A DNA stretch of 10,897 bases from PGZG01 sp040235405 (GTDB lineage: Bacteria; Pseudomonadota; Gammaproteobacteria; Pseudomonadales; Alcanivoracaceae). The notes beneath the pieces are model-generated. The model did not search any database. It was not told the origin of the DNA and saw nothing but the letters and a program-made list of their open reading frames with translations. Below are positions 1-6,378 of the stretch, one piece after another. The DNA is taken from the NCBI GenBank assembly GCA_040235405.1, contig JBECKT010000007.1:1-10897 (forward strand), given 5' to 3'. Every line of letters starts with the position of its first letter. Position 1 is the stretch's first letter. The translations under genes were made by a program, and so were the position numbers.

Positions 1-1
1 C

Positions 2-472
2 GAAGGGGCATTCAGCGAGGAACAACTGGAACCGCTGAGGAACCTCGTTGCTGCGGTGTTCCGGCTGGAGAACAGCCGCAGACCGGAGGATATTCAACGG
101 GTACTGGGCCATCTGATAGACTGGCTCGGGCTACCGGAACAAAGTGGTCTGCGCAGAAGTCTGGCGGAGTGGGTACGGCGTATAATCATTCCGCGACGAT
201 TGCCGCCAGATACGCATATCCCGGCGATGCAGGATATTCAGGAGGTACACAGCATGTTGGCTGAACGCATTCAGCAGTGGTACGACGAGGGCGAGCAGAA
301 AGGCTTGCTGCGTGGTGAGCGCACTTTGCTGACTCGCCAACTTGTGCGCCGGTTTGGTCCGCTGCCAGAAGCCGTTCAGGCGCGCCTCGAATCGGCGACT
401 GCGGAACAACTGGAAACCTGGGCCGACTGCATTCTGGAAGCCAAAACACTGGATGATGTATTCACTCCCTAA
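2..472 (+). CDS. Rpn/YhgA-like recombination-promoting nuclease, C-terminal part (5' end outside window)
   Basis: The frame is open to the left edge, so only the last 156 residues are visible; the GTG at 56 is an internal Val codon, not a convincing start. The visible part has a helical region (ENSRRPEDIQRVLGHLIDWL), then a Glu/Gln-rich linker (IQQWYDEGEQKGLLRGE), then a C-terminal block running from TLLTRQLVRRFGPLP to LDDVF. That last block matches what I know of the DUF4351 domain found at the C-terminus of Rpn-family (PD-(D/E)XK, formerly 'putative transposase') proteins. In E. coli, Rpn proteins are DNA endonucleases that promote RecA-independent recombination. The catalytic domain would lie upstream, so activity cannot be judged. 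These genes are often multicopy and variable between strains. A REP pair lies directly downstream. The family call is fairly good; intactness is unknown. Confidence 0.72.
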   Translation, partial: EGAFSEEQLEPLRNLVAAVFRLENSRRPEDIQRVLGHLIDWLGLPEQSGLRRSLAEWVRRIIIPRRLPPDTHIPAMQDIQEVHSMLAERIQQWYDEGEQKGLLRGERTLLTRQLVRRFGPLPEAVQARLESATAEQLETWADCILEAKTLDDVFTP

Positions 473-504
473 TTCCCCCACAGGCAGCCCACTGCATTCC
501 CATC

Positions 505-555
505 TGGAGCGGCTTCAGCCGCGAAAACCTATCGCCCTCGGTCGAGGGCTCCTAC
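505..555. repeat. REP pair 1 (two facing palindromes, heads outward)
   Basis: Two short hairpins lie between the Rpn-like gene and the cyclic-nucleotide-domain gene. The first is GCGGCT-TC-AGCCGC at 509-522, preceded by GGA. The second is GCCCTCG-GT-CGAGGGC at 534-549, followed by TCCTAC, which reads GTAGGAGC on the minus strand. The GTAGGAGC head and the trailing GCGA match the two other pairs in this window (6327-6375 and 7459-7518). This is the layout of REP/BIME elements mobilised by RAYT (TnpA_REP) transposases in other bacteria. The rest of 473-607 shows no gene. Confidence 0.72.
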
Positions 556-607
556 GGAAAGATTGCACCGCACCTTGTGGAACGGTCGCAAAGTGGAGAG
601 GTATCTG

Positions 608-1267
608 TCAGGTGGTTTGCATATTGCTGCGCACCGGCTGCGCCGACTCATTCCACAGGCAAAGAATATCGGCCAGTTTATGGGCCTGATCATTCAAGGC
701 TGCCAGCTCTTCCACCGTCCCTTTGGCACCGGTAAAGATCGGCACAGTACGCAGCCTGGGCACCAGCTCATGCTGCGGGTTCTGCATCTTGTTCACTTCC
801 AGCGTCCAGCGAATGTTGTGCGCCAGCATGCGGTAAAACGCCAGCTTGGTCGCCAGTGACAGGTAGTTGAACTCGGAGATATTGCTGAAATCTGCGTAAT
901 TCAGGCGTGCGACAATCGCTTCTCTGGCCGCCTCGTCAACACGAATGGTAGCGCTGCGCGGCGTGGCGCGAATCATCGCCAGCGCACCAAATACTTCGCC
1001 GGGCGAAATATAGTTGAGCACCTGATTGCCATTACCATTCGGCGCCATCACGGCCAGCTGGCCCTTGAGCAGAAAATACAGATAGGTATCGGTATCGCCC
1101 TGGCGAATCACTTCCTCACCGGGCCTGGCCTGCATGATGTCGGAGCATTCCAGCAGACGGGACAATTGCTGCTCGCTTTCCTTCGCGACCTCATTGAAAA
1201 ACGGGATTCCCGACAGCAGCCTCTGAATCCGCTCCAGTGGATACTCGGCCCGATTGATCTGCTCCAT
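608..1267 (-). CDS. cyclic nucleotide-binding-domain protein without recognisable DNA-binding domain
   Basis: The protein is 219 residues from the ATG at 1267 (MEQINRAEYP). The frame stays open 85 more codons to 1522, but that would run into lexA and its promoter, so I chose the downstream start. Residues about 15-120 form a CAP/PKA-type cyclic nucleotide-binding beta-roll, with LLSGIPFFNEV, then PGEEVIRQGD (49-58) and a phosphate-binding cassette at about 90-107 (GEVFGALAMIRATPRSAT). The cassette keeps the Arg (R104) that would hold the phosphate, but has Ala95 where cNMP-binding members have Glu. No helix-turn-helix is visible in the last 90 residues, which look helical and then disordered, so it is probably not a Crp/Fnr transcription factor. 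It diverges from lexA across 198 nt. Function is unknown; a ligand-independent scaffold or regulatory role is inference only. Confidence 0.8.
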   Translation of the reverse strand: MEQINRAEYPLERIQRLLSGIPFFNEVAKESEQQLSRLLECSDIMQARPGEEVIRQGDTDTYLYFLLKGQLAVMAPNGNGNQVLNYISPGEVFGALAMIRATPRSATIRVDEAAREAIVARLNYADFSNISEFNYLSLATKLAFYRMLAHNIRWTLEVNKMQNPQHELVPRLRTVPIFTGAKGTVEELAALNDQAHKLADILCLWNESAQPVRSNMQTT

Positions 1268-1394
1268 AACTCTGACTCCGCTAAACCACACTGACCAGAA
1301 CAGCTGACCATCGTAGGCAAGAGCCGACAACAGGGCAACGCTGGATTGGGCTATTTCTGCAGTTTGGCCGGCATCGACAATCTGGCCATCCAAC

Positions 1395-1412
1395 ACTGGC
1401 CACAAGAACAGT
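1395..1412 (+). promoter_or_regulatory. candidate LexA operator (SOS box) upstream of lexA
   Basis: ACTG-N10-CAGT is an 8-base symmetric match to the outer part of the gammaproteobacterial LexA box (CTG-N10-CAG). The inner ten bases (GCCACAAGAA) are poorer in A+T than the consensus core. It lies 53 nt ahead of the lexA start. Just downstream, TG-T-TAGCAT at 1418-1426 could be an extended -10 element, so a repressor here would cover the promoter. lexA genes are normally self-repressed, which supports the call, but the weak core keeps confidence modest. It is the only CTG-N10-CAG I found in the 1268-1465 gap. Confidence 0.38.
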
Positions 1413-1465
1413 ATGCGTGTTAGCATCGGCCGGAGATCGCCAGCAAGCGATGTGAGGAGAGACCA

Positions 1466-2074
1466 ATGAGTGACGCCCTGACCGACCGCCAGCGCGAAGT
1501 ACTTCAATGCATTCGCCAGCACCTGCAGGACACCGGCATGGCCCCGACCCGGGCGGAAATTGCCGACCTGATGGGGTTCCAGTCGAAAAACGCCGCCTCA
1601 GACCACCTCCGGGCACTGGAGCGAAAGGGCTTTATCCGCATCCACAATGACCGCTCCCGTGGCATCCAGCTGCTCGAAGCAGCGCAATGGAATGACGACG
1701 AGATGCCGTTGGTTGGCAAGGTTGCCGCCGGCCTGCCGATCGAGGCGATCGAGAACGTCGAACGCACCGTGCCAGTGCCGCAGGGCCTGTTCCACCAGCG
1801 GCCGACCTACCTGCTGCGGGTTCAGGGCGACAGTATGCGCGACGCCGGCATTCTCGATGGCGACCTGATCGCAGTGCGGAAAACCAATATGGCCCGCTCC
1901 GGCCAGATCGTGGTAGCCAGAATCGACGAAGACGTCACCGTGAAAACCCTGCAAATCAACAAGTCCAGCATCACCCTGATGCCGGCCAACGATGCCTTTG
2001 AACCGATCCGGGTCTCCCCGGACCAGCTGATGATCGAGGGGATCGTGGTAGGCTTGATCCGCGATGTTGGTTGA
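1466..2074 (+). CDS. lexA: LexA, SOS regulon repressor/autoprotease
   Basis: A 202-residue protein, the usual length for gammaproteobacterial LexA. It represses DNA-damage genes and cleaves itself when stimulated by RecA filaments. The N-terminal winged helix-turn-helix is at about 1-70, with the recognition region PTRAEIADLMGFQSKNAA at 27-44. The self-cleavage bond is Ala88-Gly89 in KVAAGLP. The catalytic dyad is Ser123 (QGDSM) and Lys160 (VTVK), spaced as in E. coli LexA (Ser119/Lys156). The ATG at 1466 is preceded by GAGGAGA at 1454-1460. Only 19 nt separate the stop from the next start, so lexA probably heads a lexA-DUF1499-tatD transcript. There is no sulA-like gene next to it, unlike the lexA-sulA pair of Pseudomonas. 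All functional residues are intact. Confidence 0.98.
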   Translation: MSDALTDRQREVLQCIRQHLQDTGMAPTRAEIADLMGFQSKNAASDHLRALERKGFIRIHNDRSRGIQLLEAAQWNDDEMPLVGKVAAGLPIEAIENVERTVPVPQGLFHQRPTYLLRVQGDSMRDAGILDGDLIAVRKTNMARSGQIVVARIDEDVTVKTLQINKSSITLMPANDAFEPIRVSPDQLMIEGIVVGLIRDVG

Positions 2075-2093
2075 TTACAGCGGAGACGGGGTC

Positions 2094-2573
2094 ATGCAAC
2101 GGGCAATCACTACAGCACACCTGTCTGGTGTCTTACTACTTGGTGTCTTACTGATTGGTGTCTTACTGATTGGCACGGCAGCAATGGCTGGCAACCCGGC
2201 AACGGCCGCCAGCCTCGCCGATTGCCCGAACAGCCCGAATTGCGTCAGCAGTCAGGCCAGCGACCCGGATCGTCAGGTGGCGCCATTGAAAGGCGGTGAC
2301 AGTGCCGTAGAGGCCCGGCGGCGGCTGACCGCAGTGCTCGACTCCCTGCCCCGCGTCAGCTGGACGGCGCCCTCCGAACAGCGCATTGAAGCGCAATTCA
2401 CGTCGCTTATTTTCCGTTTTACCGATGATGTCGTCTTCGAGATTGAGGATGATGGCAGCATTCAGGTTCGCTCCGCCTCGCGGATCGGCTATTCCGACCT
2501 TGGCGCCAATCGCTCCCGCGTCGAAATGCTGCGCGAGCGCCTGGCCAGCCCGGAACCCGTCAGCGCTGAATAA
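2094..2573 (+). CDS. DUF1499 family exported protein
   Basis: A 159-residue protein from the ATG at 2094, which has GGAG at 2082-2085 with 8 nt spacing. The ATG at 2064 in the same frame overlaps the lexA end and has no good site. The N-terminus is a signal peptide or membrane anchor: short positive start, then a Leu/Val/Gly/Ile core made of three tandem 5-residue units (GVLLL, GVLLI, GVLLI), and possible cleavage after AMA. The mature part begins with the DUF1499 signature CPNSPNCVSSQA, followed by a conserved block (SLIFRFTDDVVFEI, then IQVRSASRIGYSDLGANR). The family has no established biochemical role that I know of. The SLADC stretch is not a proper lipobox because Asp precedes the Cys. 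It probably acts in the periplasm. Position between lexA and tatD suggests co-transcription. Confidence 0.88.
   Translation: MQRAITTAHLSGVLLLGVLLIGVLLIGTAAMAGNPATAASLADCPNSPNCVSSQASDPDRQVAPLKGGDSAVEARRRLTAVLDSLPRVSWTAPSEQRIEAQFTSLIFRFTDDVVFEIEDDGSIQVRSASRIGYSDLGANRSRVEMLRERLASPEPVSAE
2127..2171 (+). repeat. three tandem 15-bp repeats in the DUF1499 signal peptide
   Basis: Units begin at 2127, 2142 and 2157. Each is GGTGTCTTACTGATT; the first differs only in its last bases (ACTACTT), and copies 2 and 3 are identical. The period is a multiple of three, so each unit adds five hydrophobic residues without changing frame. Copy number could vary by replication slippage. Confidence 0.9.
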
Positions 2574-2602
2574 TTACCGCCGCAGAATCTTCAGGACCTT
2601 GC

Positions 2603-3397
2603 ATGCCGCTTGCTGATATTGGCGTCAATCTTGGCGACAAGCGTTTCAACGCTGACCGTGATGCCGTACTGGCGCGGGCCCGCGACGCTGGCGTTGCCGT
2701 GCAGATCATCACTGGCACCAGCATTGAGGGCTCTGCCGCCGCGCTGGCTCTTGCCGCAGAACATCCGGACCTGTATTGCACCGCAGGTATCCACCCGCAT
2801 CATGCTTCCGAATTTTCCACCAGCTCACTGAACGACCTGCGCGATCTGGCCGGCAACTCGAAAGTTCGTGCCATTGGCGAGGCCGGTCTTGATTTCAACC
2901 GCGATTTTTCACCGCGACCGATGCAGGAAAAGGCCTTCAGCGAACAGCTGGCACTGGCCGCCGAGCTGGGCCTGCCGGTTTTTCTGCATCAGCGCGATGC
3001 CCATGAACGTTTTCTGCCGATCCTGCGCGAGCAGCGTGACCGCCTCTGTGATGTGGTGGTGCATTGCTTTACCGGCAATCGCGAGGAGTTGTTCGACTGC
3101 CTTGATCTGGACTGCCATATCGGCATTACCGGCTGGGTTTGCGACCAGCGCAGGGGGCTGGAACTGCAGCGGATCGTCGGCAATATCCCGCTGCCGAAAC
3201 TGCTGATCGAGACCGACGCACCCTGGTTGCTGCCACGGAATATGCCGCATAAACCACCGCTCAGCGGCCGCAATGAGCCGTCATTGCTGCCTTGGGTGGT
3301 AACCCAGCTGGCCCTGTCCATGAACCGGGATGGTGACGAGATCGTTCAGGCAACCTGGCACAATGCGCTGCGTTTCTTCCGTATCACAGCGAGTTGA
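2603..3397 (+). CDS. tatD: TatD, metal-dependent 3'-5' DNA exonuclease
   Basis: A 264-residue TIM-barrel amidohydrolase-fold nuclease, the usual length. It matches TatD proper rather than the paralogues YcfH/YjjV. It starts DIGVNL, where the paralogues have an N-terminal HxH pair, and carries GEAGLDFNRDF (Glu93) and the TatD-specific GITGWVCDQRRGLEL at about 174-188. Other metal-ligand candidates are His64/66 (GIHPHH), His129 (FLHQRD), His154 (VHCFTG) and Asp205 (LIETDAPWL). E. coli TatD degrades DNA 3'-5' and has been linked to repair of oxidative DNA damage; despite its name it is not needed for Tat export, and no tatABC genes are nearby. AGGA at 2593-2596 precedes the ATG. It lies 29 nt after the DUF1499 gene, and its 3' end overlaps the convergent glutaredoxin-like gene by 14 bp. 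Confidence 0.95.
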   Translation: MPLADIGVNLGDKRFNADRDAVLARARDAGVAVQIITGTSIEGSAAALALAAEHPDLYCTAGIHPHHASEFSTSSLNDLRDLAGNSKVRAIGEAGLDFNRDFSPRPMQEKAFSEQLALAAELGLPVFLHQRDAHERFLPILREQRDRLCDVVVHCFTGNREELFDCLDLDCHIGITGWVCDQRRGLELQRIVGNIPLPKLLIETDAPWLLPRNMPHKPPLSGRNEPSLLPWVVTQLALSMNRDGDEIVQATWHNALRFFRITAS

Positions 3398-3611
3398 CCA
3401 GACGACGCACATCCAGCAAACCAAAGGGCCAGCACAGCTCACCATTTGCCAGCCGAAGAACCGGAATTTTTTCTCCGTACTGTTCTATCAGCGCATCATC
3501 CTCGGCAATATCGACAAGCGTCAGCTCCAGCGTCGGCGCAGCACGGCGAATCATTTCCAGCGCCTGATCACAGAGATGGCAACCGGCGGTGGTCAGTAAC
3601 TCTGCCTGCAT
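3384..3611 (-). CDS. glutaredoxin-like protein (DUF836 type)
   Basis: A small 75-residue thioredoxin-fold protein. A redox CxxC motif is near the N-terminus (TTAGCHLCDQ, Cys11 and Cys14), and a cis-Pro motif follows later (KIPVLRL), as in glutaredoxin-like DUF836 proteins. The start is taken as the ATG at 3611, whose A is also the last base of the rlmL TGA (TGATG), so translation is probably coupled to rlmL; a TTG one codon upstream is less likely. It is short compared with classical glutaredoxins (about 85 residues) but normal for this family. Its substrate is unknown. Its last 14 bp overlap the 3' end of tatD on the other strand, and no intrinsic terminator is visible at that junction. Confidence 0.87.
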   Translation of the reverse strand: MQAELLTTAGCHLCDQALEMIRRAAPTLELTLVDIAEDDALIEQYGEKIPVLRLANGELCWPFGLLDVRRLVNSL

Positions 3612-5722
3612 CAAGCCTCTCCATGACGGATCGAAAACAGGTGATGAATATCCTGATGGCGCTGAAAGTCCGGCGGAATACTGCCACGACTCAGGTCTTC
3701 CACCCTGAACCAGCGGTGGATCTCCGCATCCAGCTCAAAACGGCGGAAATTGCAGGAAAAATACAGCACACCGCCCGGTTCGAGACGCCGCATAATGCGC
3801 CGGATCAACTCGACATGATCGCGCTGAACGACAAAATCATCGCGGCTTTTGCTGTTGGAAAATGTCGGCGGGTCACAGAACACCAGATCGAACTGCTCGC
3901 GGCAATCCGCCAGCCAGTTCATCACATCGCCACGTTCCAGACGATGGCGCAGCGTGGAAAATCCGTTCAGCGCCAGATTCTCGCCAGCCCATTGCAGATA
4001 GTTATTGGACGCATCCACCGTCACTGACTGACGGGCGCCGCCCACCGCCGCCTGAATGGTGGCGGCGCCGGTGTAACCGAACAGGTTCAGGAAACGTTTG
4101 CCGGCGGCCTCCTGACCAAGCCGCGACCGCACCGGCCGATGATCAAGAAACAGGCCGGTGTCCAGGTAGGCACGAAGATCCACCAGCAAGCGGGCACTGC
4201 CTTCCTGCACCACCATCAAATCGCGCCGCTGGCCCAGCTTCTGATACTGACTGGCGCCCTTCTGCCGCGCCCGGGTGCGCAGGAAAACCTGCTCGCGATG
4301 CGCCCCCAGCACCGCACGCACCGCCGACACCGCCAGCATGCGCCGGTGCTCGGCGGCCTTCTCATCCACCGTTTTCGGTGCGGCGAATTCCTGTACCAGC
4401 ACCTTGTCGGCATAGACGTCCACCGACACGTTGAATTCCGGCAAATCGCGGTCATAAAGCCGGTAACACTGCACGGATTCGGTTTCCAGCCAGCGCTTCA
4501 GCTGCTTGCCGTTTTTACGCAACCGGTTGGCAAAGGCCTGCGCTTCCGGCGGCAGCTCGAACGCCGGTTCGCCACTGAGCAAAGGCCGTATCGGTGCCCG
4601 TCGTACCGGCCGCAAGCGCCGGACAAAGCCGGTCACCGCACCATTCAATACTTTCCACTGCTCCAGCGTTTCAGCACCACTGCGGTCCAGCACTTCGACA
4701 TCGCTACCCAGCACGGTGGCGTTCCAGCCCTTTGCCTCATTGGCGAGCAGATACGCCAGGCCATTCATCAGCCAGCCGGCCTTGGCCTTGTCCTCCAGCC
4801 GCTCGCCCCAGGGCGGATTGGTGACCACCATGCCCTCGGCAGAGAAGTCACGCTTCTTCAGCTGGCCAAGCTCGCGCCGCTCGAAATGAATCAGGCTGGC
4901 AACCCCGGCCCGCTCGGCATTGGCCCGGGCCTGACGCTGAACTGCGTCATCGGCATCGAAGCCCTTCAGCAACAGCCCCTGCGGCACGATCACTTCCGCC
5001 TCGGCCTGCTGCCGCAATGCAGCCCAGAGCTGCGGGTCAAACCCACTCCAGTAACGCAAGGCAAACTCGTCACGCATCAAGCCGGGAGCTCGCCGGCTGG
5101 CCAGCAAGGCGGCTTCAATCAGTACCGTACCGCTGCCACTGAACGGGTCCACTAATGCCGGCCATTGCCCGGTTTCTTCGTCCGGCTGCCACTGCGCCGC
5201 CAGCAGCATGGCCGCCGCCAGCGTCTCGCGCAGCGGCGCAGCTCCGCCCTGCAGGCGGTAACCACGCCGGCTGAGCGGCTCGCCACAGAGATCAACAAAC
5301 AATCTTGAGCGCTGCTCGCCAATGAGCAGGCGCAGGCACAGGGCGCCACGCGTTTCGCGACTCAGTGGTAATGGCCGATCCAGGGAGCGGGCAAAGACGC
5401 TGCCACTGACCCGGCTATCGCCACGCACCCCGGTTTCATGATCGGCATGAACATTCAGGGCCGGCGCAGCCCGCAGATGCTCGGCAGATAGGGCGGCAGC
5501 CAGTGCAACGGGCGCTTCGTGGGGACCCACCTCGATGCTGGCAACCGGCACCAGAACGCGCTCGGCAATACGGGACCGAAGGCAAACATTCAGCGCCTGC
5601 TCAACAGACAGATCAACCTGCAATGCCGCTGCACTGCCCTCGCCCGCCGCGATCCCCAGAGTGATCAGCTCCCGGCGCAACAGCTCGCCCAGGCCGGGCA
5701 TACAGGTGACCACCATCTCCAC
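3611..5722 (-). CDS. rlmL: RlmKL, bifunctional 23S rRNA m2G2445 / m7G2069 methyltransferase
   Basis: A 703-residue fusion protein, nearly the same length as E. coli RlmL (702). The N-terminal THUMP RNA-binding region spans about 1-155. The first Rossmann methyltransferase domain (RlmL, m2G2445) has its AdoMet motif DPFSGSGT at 192-199 and catalytic motif NPPWGERL at 302-309. The second domain (RlmK, m7G2069) begins near 395 (FANRLRKN), with AdoMet motif FLNLFGYTG at 544-552 and DPPTF at 617-621. All motifs are intact. The start is a GTG at 5722 with GGAG seven bases upstream; the ATG at 5716 is the alternative, but its GGAG spacing is 13 nt. The downstream glutaredoxin-like gene overlaps it by one base. 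It diverges from rmf, so two ribosome-acting genes share an intergenic region. Confidence 0.97.
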   Translation of the reverse strand: MEMVVTCMPGLGELLRRELITLGIAAGEGSAAALQVDLSVEQALNVCLRSRIAERVLVPVASIEVGPHEAPVALAAALSAEHLRAAPALNVHADHETGVRGDSRVSGSVFARSLDRPLPLSRETRGALCLRLLIGEQRSRLFVDLCGEPLSRRGYRLQGGAAPLRETLAAAMLLAAQWQPDEETGQWPALVDPFSGSGTVLIEAALLASRRAPGLMRDEFALRYWSGFDPQLWAALRQQAEAEVIVPQGLLLKGFDADDAVQRQARANAERAGVASLIHFERRELGQLKKRDFSAEGMVVTNPPWGERLEDKAKAGWLMNGLAYLLANEAKGWNATVLGSDVEVLDRSGAETLEQWKVLNGAVTGFVRRLRPVRRAPIRPLLSGEPAFELPPEAQAFANRLRKNGKQLKRWLETESVQCYRLYDRDLPEFNVSVDVYADKVLVQEFAAPKTVDEKAAEHRRMLAVSAVRAVLGAHREQVFLRTRARQKGASQYQKLGQRRDLMVVQEGSARLLVDLRAYLDTGLFLDHRPVRSRLGQEAAGKRFLNLFGYTGAATIQAAVGGARQSVTVDASNNYLQWAGENLALNGFSTLRHRLERGDVMNWLADCREQFDLVFCDPPTFSNSKSRDDFVVQRDHVELIRRIMRRLEPGGVLYFSCNFRRFELDAEIHRWFRVEDLSRGSIPPDFQRHQDIHHLFSIRHGEA

Positions 5723-5746
5723 AATCCATCTCCAAAAATACTGCTA

Positions 5747-5775
5747 ATCAAGCAGATACAGATCATATCAAGCAG
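5747..5775. repeat. direct repeat ATCAAGCAG x2, 20 bp apart, in the rlmL promoter
   Basis: Identical 9-mers at 5747-5755 and 5767-5775 have start-to-start spacing of 20 bp, about two helical turns. The second overlaps the candidate extended -10 of rlmL and the first lies near its expected transcription start. This would suit a repressor bound to one face of the helix, but two 9-mers could also be chance. Confidence 0.4.
5762..5770 (-). promoter_or_regulatory. candidate extended -10 promoter of rlmL
   Basis: On the minus strand this reads TG-A-TATGAT, an extended -10 with 5 of 6 consensus bases. No good -35 lies at 17 bp; TTGAGA is present but 20 bp away. Transcription would start near 5755, giving a leader of about 33 nt to the GTG at 5722. 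Confidence 0.42.
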
Positions 5776-5850
5776 TTGCGATAACTATCTCAACGACGGC
5801 CAATATGAAACATGCTGCTAATGGTACGCCTGTATATCGCAACTCGATAT

Positions 5851-5879
5851 TCGACAGGCTCCGCTATGGTTCCGATACT
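5851..5879 (+). promoter_or_regulatory. candidate sigma-70 type promoter of rmf
   Basis: TCGACA at 5851-5856 (5 of 6 to TTGACA) is followed after exactly 17 bp by GATACT at 5874-5879 (4 of 6 to TATAAT). The transcript would start near 5886, leaving a leader of about 130 nt before the rmf start. In E. coli, rmf is induced in stationary phase and slow growth; no clear CRP site is visible here. Confidence 0.45.
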
Positions 5880-5962
5880 GAAGCTGTGTCGGGGCCTTTG
5901 GCGGACCATGGAATCGCCCGCTGCTCCCTGCGCCGACTGTTAAAGCGAACCTGATGTCCCCC

Positions 5963-5994
5963 CGGTGGTATCACACTCCGGTGTAGCACCACCG
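5963..5994 (+). promoter_or_regulatory. leader hairpin ahead of rmf
   Basis: CGGTGGT at 5963-5969 pairs perfectly with ACCACCG at 5988-5994. Inside, ACAC-TCCG-GTGT forms a 4-bp stem with a tetraloop, separated by a 3x3 internal loop (ATC/AGC). It ends about eight bases before the GAGAGGA ribosome binding site (6003-6009) and has no T-tract, so it is not a terminator. It could stabilise the mRNA or affect initiation. The remainder of the 5723-6017 gap shows no gene. Confidence 0.55.
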
Positions 5995-6017
5995 CCCCAA
6001 ACGAGAGGAAACACTCG

Positions 6018-6224
6018 ATGAAAAGACAGAAGAGAGATCGCGATACCCGTGCCTACACCCGTGGTTACCAGGCAGGTCTGCAAGGAAAGTCTCAGGATAT
6101 CTGCCCTTTTGGTTCTACCACTCCCCGATTTAACTGGATCAGCGGCTGGCGTGAGGGCCGCGTCGATCATCTCAACGGTTATGTCGGCGTTGCCAGTGTC
6201 CACAATCTCAAGGACATCGTTTAA
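6018..6224 (+). CDS. rmf: ribosome modulation factor RMF
   Basis: A 68-residue basic protein that binds 70S ribosomes and drives their dimerisation into inactive 100S particles in stationary phase. The opening MKRQKRDRDTRAY and the following RGYQAGLQGKSQDICPFG match RMF closely (E. coli begins MKRQKRDR and has RGYQAGIAGRS then CPY). The next conserved block, WISGWREGRVDH, corresponds to E. coli WLGGWREAMADR. It is longer than the 55-residue E. coli protein, with a C-terminal tail (YVGVASVHNLKDIV) of the kind found in Pseudomonas RMF. The ATG at 6018 follows GAGAGGA with good spacing. It is a single gene with its own candidate promoter, a structured leader and a strong terminator. It diverges from rlmL and converges on pyrD. 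Confidence 0.95.
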   Translation: MKRQKRDRDTRAYTRGYQAGLQGKSQDICPFGSTTPRFNWISGWREGRVDHLNGYVGVASVHNLKDIV

Positions 6225-6275
6225 CGCCGTTGCAAGGACTCCGCAAGGAGAAACCGGGCGCTCCGGCGCCTAAAC

Positions 6276-6305
6276 AGGGCCCCTCCAGGGCCCTTTCCTT
6301 TTTCA
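6276..6305 (+). terminator. intrinsic terminator of rmf
   Basis: AGGGCCC-CTCCA-GGGCCCT is a perfect 7-bp GC-rich stem with a 5-base loop at 6276-6294, followed by TTCCTTTTTTC. A weaker hairpin, GGCGC-TCCG-GCGCC (6257-6270), sits just before it. It lies 52 nt past the rmf stop. Confidence 0.88.
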
Positions 6306-6326
6306 GGGAATCTCTCTGAACACCTC

Positions 6327-6375
6327 GTAGGAGCCGTCGATCGACGGCGATTCGCGGCTGATCAGCCGCTCCTGC
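6327..6375. repeat. REP pair 2 between rmf and pyrD
   Basis: Two perfect 16-bp palindromes, GCCGTCGATCGACGGC (6333-6348) and GCGGCTGATCAGCCGC (6354-6369), are bracketed by GTAGGAGC on the left and GCTCCTGC on the right, so the heads face outward. The right end lies four bases past the pyrD stop codon. It could also act as a transcript 3'-end stabiliser for pyrD. The family is the same as the pairs at 505-555 and 7459-7518. Confidence 0.82.
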
Positions 6376-6378
6376 AGG

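Noticed and set aside
1268..1522. 85-codon N-terminal extension of the cyclic-nucleotide-domain gene
   Set aside because: It would overlap the lexA start, promoter and candidate operator, and the extra residues show no domain; the ATG at 1267 begins right before the conserved fold.
2064..2093. Upstream ATG for the DUF1499 protein
   Set aside because: It lies inside the lexA end with no ribosome binding site and puts ten polar residues before a normal signal peptide; the ATG at 2094 has GGAG at the right distance.
4139..5155. 338-codon open frame on the plus strand
   Set aside because: It lies wholly antisense to rlmL, whose domains and motifs are unmistakable, and its composition looks like a mirrored frame of a GC-rich gene.
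5758..5772. Possible Anr/Fnr box (ATCAA half-site)
   Set aside because: The partner TTGAT is missing at the 4-bp spacing.
5957..5984. Possible CRP-type site upstream of rmf (TCACAC region)
   Set aside because: Only one half-site is present; no TGTGA at the proper distance. The symmetry there is better explained by the RNA hairpin.
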